DNA of 64,000 nt from Collimonas arenae (GTDB taxonomy: Bacteria > Pseudomonadota > Gammaproteobacteria > Burkholderiales > Burkholderiaceae_D). The translations under genes and the position numbers were made by a program. Location: assembly GCF_000786695.1 (NCBI RefSeq), contig NZ_CP009962.1, positions 5,022,001 through 5,086,000 of the forward strand, given 5' to 3'. Shown here piece after piece: positions 59,990 through 64,000 of this stretch; the stretch's first letter is position 1; every line of letters starts with the position of its first letter. The notes under the pieces are model-generated. The model was not told the origin of the DNA and did no database searches. It was given only the letters and a program-made list of their open reading frames with translations.

Positions 59990-60970
59990 CTAGCGCTGGC
60001 TGGAAATAGCCGGAATCGGGGTTTTACGCTTGGCGTTCCTGGCCGCCAGCTCCTGCTGTTGCAACAGATAGGCCCACAAGCGTGCAACCACTGGCTTGCC
60101 TGGTCTTTGCACTGTCGGGCGCTCGCGATACAAACGGATTTCCATCGTCGCCTCCCATTCCGGCGCCCCCAGGTCGACGCTGGCCAGCTGCTTCAACTTG
60201 ACCTCGCGCGTCACTGCGGACTCCGGCAAGAACGCCACACCATGGCCTTCCAGCGCCATCATTTTCAAGCCTTCCGCCATATCGGTTTCATAGCGTTTTT
60301 CAAGATACAACGGCTTTTTGGCGTCGGCCAGGATCAGTTCCACCATACGCCCGAGATAAGCATTGCTGGTGTACGAGAGGAACGGCAAAGGCGCGGTCGC
60401 GCTGCCGGGAAAGCGATAATCGGGCTCGCCCGCCTTGTTGCAATGGGCGTAGGCACGCAGCACTTCGCTGCCAAGGGTGATCAGGTCGTAGCGGCCGGTA
60501 TCGAGTTGCACCGGCTGGCGCGGATGGTGGTAGCACAGCAGCAGATCACAACCGCCGTCAACCATCGCCATCACCGCATCGTGTACGTTCAGCGCCAGCA
60601 AGCGCGTATTGAGCGGGCCGAACCCCTCTTCCAGCACACGAATCCAGCGCGGCACGTAGGTCAGCGACAAGGTGTGCGGCACCGCGAAATCGACCGTACT
60701 CAAGGCCGTTGGCCGCTTGCCGCGCATCAGCGCGCGGGCGTTGTTGATCTGGCCGAGCATCTCCAGCGCCTGCTCGTAAAAGACTTCGCCTGCCGCCGTC
60801 AGACGCGTCGGATAGGAAGTGCGGTCAATCAGGTCGGCGCCCAGCCATGCCTCCAGCGATTGAATCCGGCGCGAAAACGCCGGCTGCGTGACGTGACGCA
60901 ATTCTGCCGAACGGCTGAAACTATGCGTCTCCGCCAACGAAATGAAGTCTTCTAACCATTTGCTTTCCAT
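59990..60970 (-). CDS. LysR family transcriptional regulator
   Basis: 326 residues. N-terminal winged HTH (about 3-62; WLEDFISLAETHSFSRSAELRHVTQPAFSRRIQSLE) and a C-terminal periplasmic-binding-like effector domain (about 92-300). Upstream of gdhA and the glt genes in the same direction, 206 bases from gdhA, so it may regulate them; the usual divergent layout is not seen. The HTH and LPFLSYTSNAYLGRM region resemble regulators with hydrophobic or amino acid effectors, but nothing specific can be claimed. Confidence 0.92.
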   Translation of the reverse strand: MESKWLEDFISLAETHSFSRSAELRHVTQPAFSRRIQSLEAWLGADLIDRTSYPTRLTAAGEVFYEQALEMLGQINNARALMRGKRPTALSTVDFAVPHTLSLTYVPRWIRVLEEGFGPLNTRLLALNVHDAVMAMVDGGCDLLLCYHHPRQPVQLDTGRYDLITLGSEVLRAYAHCNKAGEPDYRFPGSATAPLPFLSYTSNAYLGRMVELILADAKKPLYLEKRYETDMAEGLKMMALEGHGVAFLPESAVTREVKLKQLASVDLGAPEWEATMEIRLYRERPTVQRPGKPVVARLWAYLLQQQELAARNAKRKTPIPAISSQR

Positions 60971-61160
60971 GCCGCTATCGTAACGCGAGTCGGCATTTCG
61001 AGATAAAAATATTTTCGGGAAAGAGGCGGCCGGCGTAGGCTTTAAGAGTCGCCGCAGCGCGACGAATTACTCTGTCCCCAACAGACTAGATAAAACGTTT
61101 AAATCACAGAGAACAATGTACGTGCCGAGTAGTTCTGATACTCTTTCTCACCCCACTCTG

Positions 61161-63050
61161 CTACACCATCCGAATCACATTTTCAGCGTAGCCATCGGTG
61201 TCCGGCGACGACGGCGATGCGATTCCCACCTCCTCCGGATGCGCTTGCTGGCGCAACCACATTTGCGCATAAGCGCCGTCTGCGGCCAGCAATTGCGCAT
61301 GCGTGCCGCGTTCGATAATGCAACCGTGGTCGAGCACCAGGATCTGCGCGGCGTCGGCAATCGTCGATAGCCGGTGCGCAATGACGAGCGTGGTGCGGTC
61401 CCTGGCGATTTCCTTGAGCTGCGCTTGGATTGCTTGCTCCGATTTCGAATCCAGCGCAGAAGTCGCCTCATCGAATATCAGCACAGCCGGATTCTTCAGC
61501 AAGGTGCGGGCGATAGCGACACGCTGTTTTTCGCCGCCGGACAATTTCAGGCCGCGCTCGCCGACCATCGAGTTATAGCCATCCGGCAGCGACTCGATGA
61601 AGTCGTGGATGTGCGCAGCCTTGGCCACTGCGATAATTTCTTCCTTGCTCGCGCCTGGTTTGCCGTAAGCAATGTTGTACTCGATGCTGTCGTTGAACAG
61701 CACCGTATCTTGCGGCACGATGCCGATGGCCTGGCGCAACGAGGCTTGCGTAATGTCGCGCAGATCCTGGCCGTCGATGGTGATGCGGCCGCTGTTGATA
61801 TCGTAGAAGCGGAACAGCAGACGCGACAACGTCGACTTGCCGGAGCCGCTATGGCCGACCACGGCGGTGGTGGTGCCTGCTGCTATCGTGAAATCGACAT
61901 CGAACAGAATCTGGCGTTTGCTTTCGTAGCTGAAATCGACGTGTGAAAAACGTACTTGCGCTCCACCGGTCAACAGCGGCCGTGCGTCTTCCGCATCGGC
62001 GATTTCGCGATTCTCATCGAGCAAATGAAACAGCCTTTCCATATCAGCCAGGCTCTGCTTGATTTCACGGTAAATCACGCCGAGGAAATTCAGCGGGATG
62101 TACAGTTGGATCATGAAAGAGTTGACCAGTACCAGGTCGCCCAAAGTCATCTTGCCGTCGATTACACCCTGCGTCGCACGCCATAAAATCAGGGTCACCG
62201 CGATGGCGATGATCAGCGATTGCCCGGTGTTGAGCAGCGATAGCGAAGTCTGCGATTTGACCGCTGCCGTTTCGTAGCGCATTAGACCGTCGTCGTAGCG
62301 TCGCGCTTCGTATTCCTCATTGCCGAAATACTTGACGGTCTCGTAGTTGATCAGCGAATCGATGGCTTTGGTGTTGGCGCTCGAATCCAGTGTGTTCATG
62401 GTGCGCCGGAAATGAGTGCGCCATTCGGTTACCGTCACCGTAAAACCAATGTAGCTGACCAGCGCCACTACCGTGATGCCGGCGAACCAGATATCGTAAT
62501 GCAGCACTAGGTAGCCCAGCACCAGAGAGATTTCAATCAGGGTCGGCAAGATGCTGAACAAGGCGTACGACACCAGAGAAGATATTCCGCGCGTACCGCG
62601 TTCGATATCGCGCGTCATGCCGCCGGTCTGTCGGTTCAAATGGAAACGCAAGGACAGCGAATGCAGGTGACGGAAAACCTGCAAGGCGATGGTGCGCACC
62701 GCGCGCTGGGTGACGCGGGCAAAGACGAATTCGCGCAGTTCGGTGAACAAGGTGGTGCTCAGGCGTAGCGCGCCGTAAGCCACCAGTATCCCCAATGGCA
62801 GCACCAGCAACGCCAGCGGATGCGTGGCGGTGACGGTCATGCTGTCGACCAGCTTCTTCAAGACCAACGGCACGCCGACATTGGCCAGCTTGGCGCCCAG
62901 CATGAACAACAATGCCAGCGAGACCCGCCATTTATAGGTCCAGAGATAGGGCAGCAAGGTCTTGAGCGTGGCCCAATCGCTGCGCTTGGGCTGGGCGCCG
63001 CTGGTAGCGGTGGCAGCGGCGTCTGGCTGTGGGGCGGAATGGTGGCGCAT
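61161..63050 (-). CDS. ATM1-type ABC exporter (fused permease-ATPase)
   Basis: 629 residues: six membrane helices (about 38-320) and an ATPase (about 360-600). The membrane part has the ATM1/ABCB7 signatures TGGMTRDIERGTRGI and NYETVKYFGNEEYEARRYD, linked to export of glutathione-bound sulfur or metal species. Walker A GHSGSGKSTLSRLLFRFYD, signature LSGGEKQRVAIARTL, Walker B VLIFDEATSALDS. Inner membrane homodimer. Bacterial members protect against heavy metals; substrate here not fixed. Monocistronic. Confidence 0.92.
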   Translation of the reverse strand: MRHHSAPQPDAAATATSGAQPKRSDWATLKTLLPYLWTYKWRVSLALLFMLGAKLANVGVPLVLKKLVDSMTVTATHPLALLVLPLGILVAYGALRLSTTLFTELREFVFARVTQRAVRTIALQVFRHLHSLSLRFHLNRQTGGMTRDIERGTRGISSLVSYALFSILPTLIEISLVLGYLVLHYDIWFAGITVVALVSYIGFTVTVTEWRTHFRRTMNTLDSSANTKAIDSLINYETVKYFGNEEYEARRYDDGLMRYETAAVKSQTSLSLLNTGQSLIIAIAVTLILWRATQGVIDGKMTLGDLVLVNSFMIQLYIPLNFLGVIYREIKQSLADMERLFHLLDENREIADAEDARPLLTGGAQVRFSHVDFSYESKRQILFDVDFTIAAGTTTAVVGHSGSGKSTLSRLLFRFYDINSGRITIDGQDLRDITQASLRQAIGIVPQDTVLFNDSIEYNIAYGKPGASKEEIIAVAKAAHIHDFIESLPDGYNSMVGERGLKLSGGEKQRVAIARTLLKNPAVLIFDEATSALDSKSEQAIQAQLKEIARDRTTLVIAHRLSTIADAAQILVLDHGCIIERGTHAQLLAADGAYAQMWLRQQAHPEEVGIASPSSPDTDGYAENVIRMV

Positions 63051-63072
63051 AGGGTGACAATCTTTATGTATA

Positions 63073-63172
63073 GGGACTTACGCAAAATCGTTCTGGCAAG
63101 ACGCATCGACGAAGACAGTACGAATGGTCGGCCAGGAGATGCAACGCGGTCAGGGCAGTTTTGCGTAAGTCC
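63073..63172. mobile_element. MITE-like inverted-repeat element A (about 100 bp)
   Basis: GGACTTACGCAAAA (63074-63087) and its exact complement TTTTGCGTAAGTCC (63159-63172) bound a 71-base interior. TATA occurs close to both outer sides (63069-63072, 63177-63180) but with unequal offsets, so the target duplication is uncertain. The interior shares a homologous core with element B (CGACGAAGACAGTACGA at 63107-63123). No coding capacity. Confidence 0.7.
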
Positions 63173-63235
63173 TGGGTATAAATGGTTTAAGCTACGGGCA
63201 TAACAGACTATTGTAGCTCTCGGGGAAAATAAAAG

Positions 63236-63643
63236 ATGGCTGATCAAATCGACAATCAATTACCACTTGGCGCCATGCCGCAACTGCGCGTGATGCCGAT
63301 GCCGGCCGACGCCAATGTCCACGGCGACGTCTTTGGCGGTTGGATCATGGCACAAGTCGACATCGCCGGCTCGCTGCCGGCCACGCGCCGCGCCAATGGC
63401 CGCGTCGCCACCATTGCGGTGAACTCCTTCTTGTTCAAGCAACCGGTATTTGTCGGCGACCTGCTGTCTTTTTACGCCGAGATCGTCAAGGTCGGCAATA
63501 CCTCGATCACGGTCAACGTCGAAGTCTATGCGGAACGTAACCGGCTGCAAACGGAGATCGTCAAAGTGACCGAAGCGACGCTGACCTATGTCGCTACCGA
63601 CGACCAGCGCAAGCCGCGCAAGCTACCTCAGCTCACGCCTTGA
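63236..63643 (+). CDS. Acyl-CoA thioesterase (YciA-like, hotdog fold)
   Basis: 135 residues, single hotdog domain. The active-site segment ANVHGDVFGGWIMAQVDIAG (helix after the HGDVFGG loop with the catalytic Asp) is typical of YciA/cytosolic acyl-CoA hydrolases, followed by VNSFLFKQPVFVGDLLSFYAEI. Hydrolyses acyl-CoA to free acid and CoA in the cytoplasm. The gene stands alone between two inverted-repeat elements. Confidence 0.93.
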   Translation: MADQIDNQLPLGAMPQLRVMPMPADANVHGDVFGGWIMAQVDIAGSLPATRRANGRVATIAVNSFLFKQPVFVGDLLSFYAEIVKVGNTSITVNVEVYAERNRLQTEIVKVTEATLTYVATDDQRKPRKLPQLTP

Positions 63644-63668
63644 TTGGTTTCTGTCTATTTTCTACTTA

Positions 63669-63847
63669 GAGGCTGTTGCAAACGCACCTGGCGTTGTTGC
63701 CCTTGCAGGGCGCGCCCGGACTTGCAAGCCCGGGGCGTTCCGCAGGCAGACGACAGTGTCGCCTGAAACCCCTGCTACACCCTCCTAGCCGTACTACTCG
63801 TACTGTCTTCGTCGGAGCGCCTAGCCATCTGTGTTCGCAACAGCCTC
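63669..63847. mobile_element. MITE-like inverted-repeat element B (179 bp) with 3-bp TTA target duplication
   Basis: Ends GAGGCTGTTGC (63669-63679) and GCAACAGCCTC (63837-63847) are perfect inverted repeats, extending imperfectly to 24 bases (20 of 24 matching). TTA directly flanks both sides (63666-63668 and 63848-63850). A 3-bp T-N-A duplication is what some IS5-family subgroups make, so a non-autonomous derivative of such an element is likely. The core TCGTACTGTCTTCGTCG (63798-63814) is the complement of that in element A. No gene inside. Confidence 0.78.
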
Positions 63848-64000
63848 TTACTTTCTCGCCGGGGCCTGATGCGCACCCAATTCGCCTGAAATCCCGGCAG
63901 CCGCGGCCTGCACCACTGCAATCAGTGACTGCATCCGCTCAAGCGGCATGTAAGGCAACGTGCTGGAGACACTGATGGCGGCGACGATGGCGTGGCTGGC
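63848..64000 (-). CDS. IclR family transcriptional regulator (partial, C-terminal 50 residues)
   Basis: Only the end is in the window. HAIVAAISVSSTLPYMPLERMQSL and the following amphipathic helix VVQAAAAGISGELGAH match the last strand and helix of the IclR effector-binding domain. The stop codon TAA is the TTA target duplication of element B read on the minus strand, so the element sits exactly at the gene's 3' end. Target genes unknown. Confidence 0.7.
   Translation of the reverse strand, partial: ASHAIVAAISVSSTLPYMPLERMQSLIAVVQAAAAGISGELGAHQAPARK

Overview
The window reads as a chromosomal segment of a betaproteobacterium of the order Burkholderiales, most like the Oxalobacteraceae (Collimonas/Herbaspirillum/Janthinobacterium group). 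The pointers are gene order and protein flavour: secA-LytM peptidase-DUF721, a complete division/cell-wall (dcw) cluster followed by ftsZ-peroxiredoxin-lpxC, dusB-fis-purH-ruvC, argC-DUF6776-bactofilin-erpA, and coq7-DUF3025. This assignment is inference from gene content; no database was searched. Most genes lie on the minus strand. I saw no rRNA, tRNA, CRISPR array or complete insertion sequence.

Layout. 1-9.6 kb: the N-terminal part of argJ, secA, a membrane-anchored M23 peptidase, a divergent DUF721/DciA-like gene, then a plus-strand three-gene unit made of a PtsN-like EIIA protein, a double-length ABC permease and an ATPase with an extra C-terminal domain. 9.6-28.9 kb: lpxC, a peroxiredoxin, and the dcw cluster read leftwards from mraZ to ftsZ (mraZ rsmH ftsL ftsI murE murF mraY murD ftsW murG murC ddl ftsQ ftsA ftsZ). 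It has a recognisable sigma70 promoter overlapped by 10-bp-spaced MraZ-type repeats and ends in a hairpin terminator. 28.9-37.5 kb: an AT-rich spacer, ruvC, purH, fis, dusB, a GAF-GGDEF protein whose active site has decayed, a phosphatase-like enzyme, a PEBP-family protein, dtd and tyrS. 37.6-46.9 kb: a second M23 peptidase, anmK, erpA, a bactofilin, a DUF6776 protein, argC, rpsI/rplM, an OsmC protein, coq7 and a DUF3025 protein.

46.9-51.7 kb is a nitrate-uptake operon (nasT, then nrtA-nrtB-nrtD-cobA). Its control region can be read base by base: NtrC-like dyads, a consensus sigma54 promoter, two hexaloop hairpins of the ANTAR-target type, and a terminator that competes with the second hairpin. 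51.8-61 kb: pyrC overlapping an SMC-like AAA ATPase gene, a glutamate/aspartate ABC operon (gltIJKL), a second solute-binding protein, glutamate dehydrogenase and a LysR regulator. 61-64 kb: an ATM1-type ABC exporter, an acyl-CoA thioesterase, and the C-terminal end of an IclR regulator.

Two short inverted-repeat elements (about 100 and 179 bp) flank the thioesterase gene. They have different ends but share a homologous core in opposite orientation. The least conventional items are these elements, the EIIA/permease/ATPase unit with no binding protein, the catalytically eroded GGDEF protein, and the fully legible nitrogen/nitrate double-control leader.
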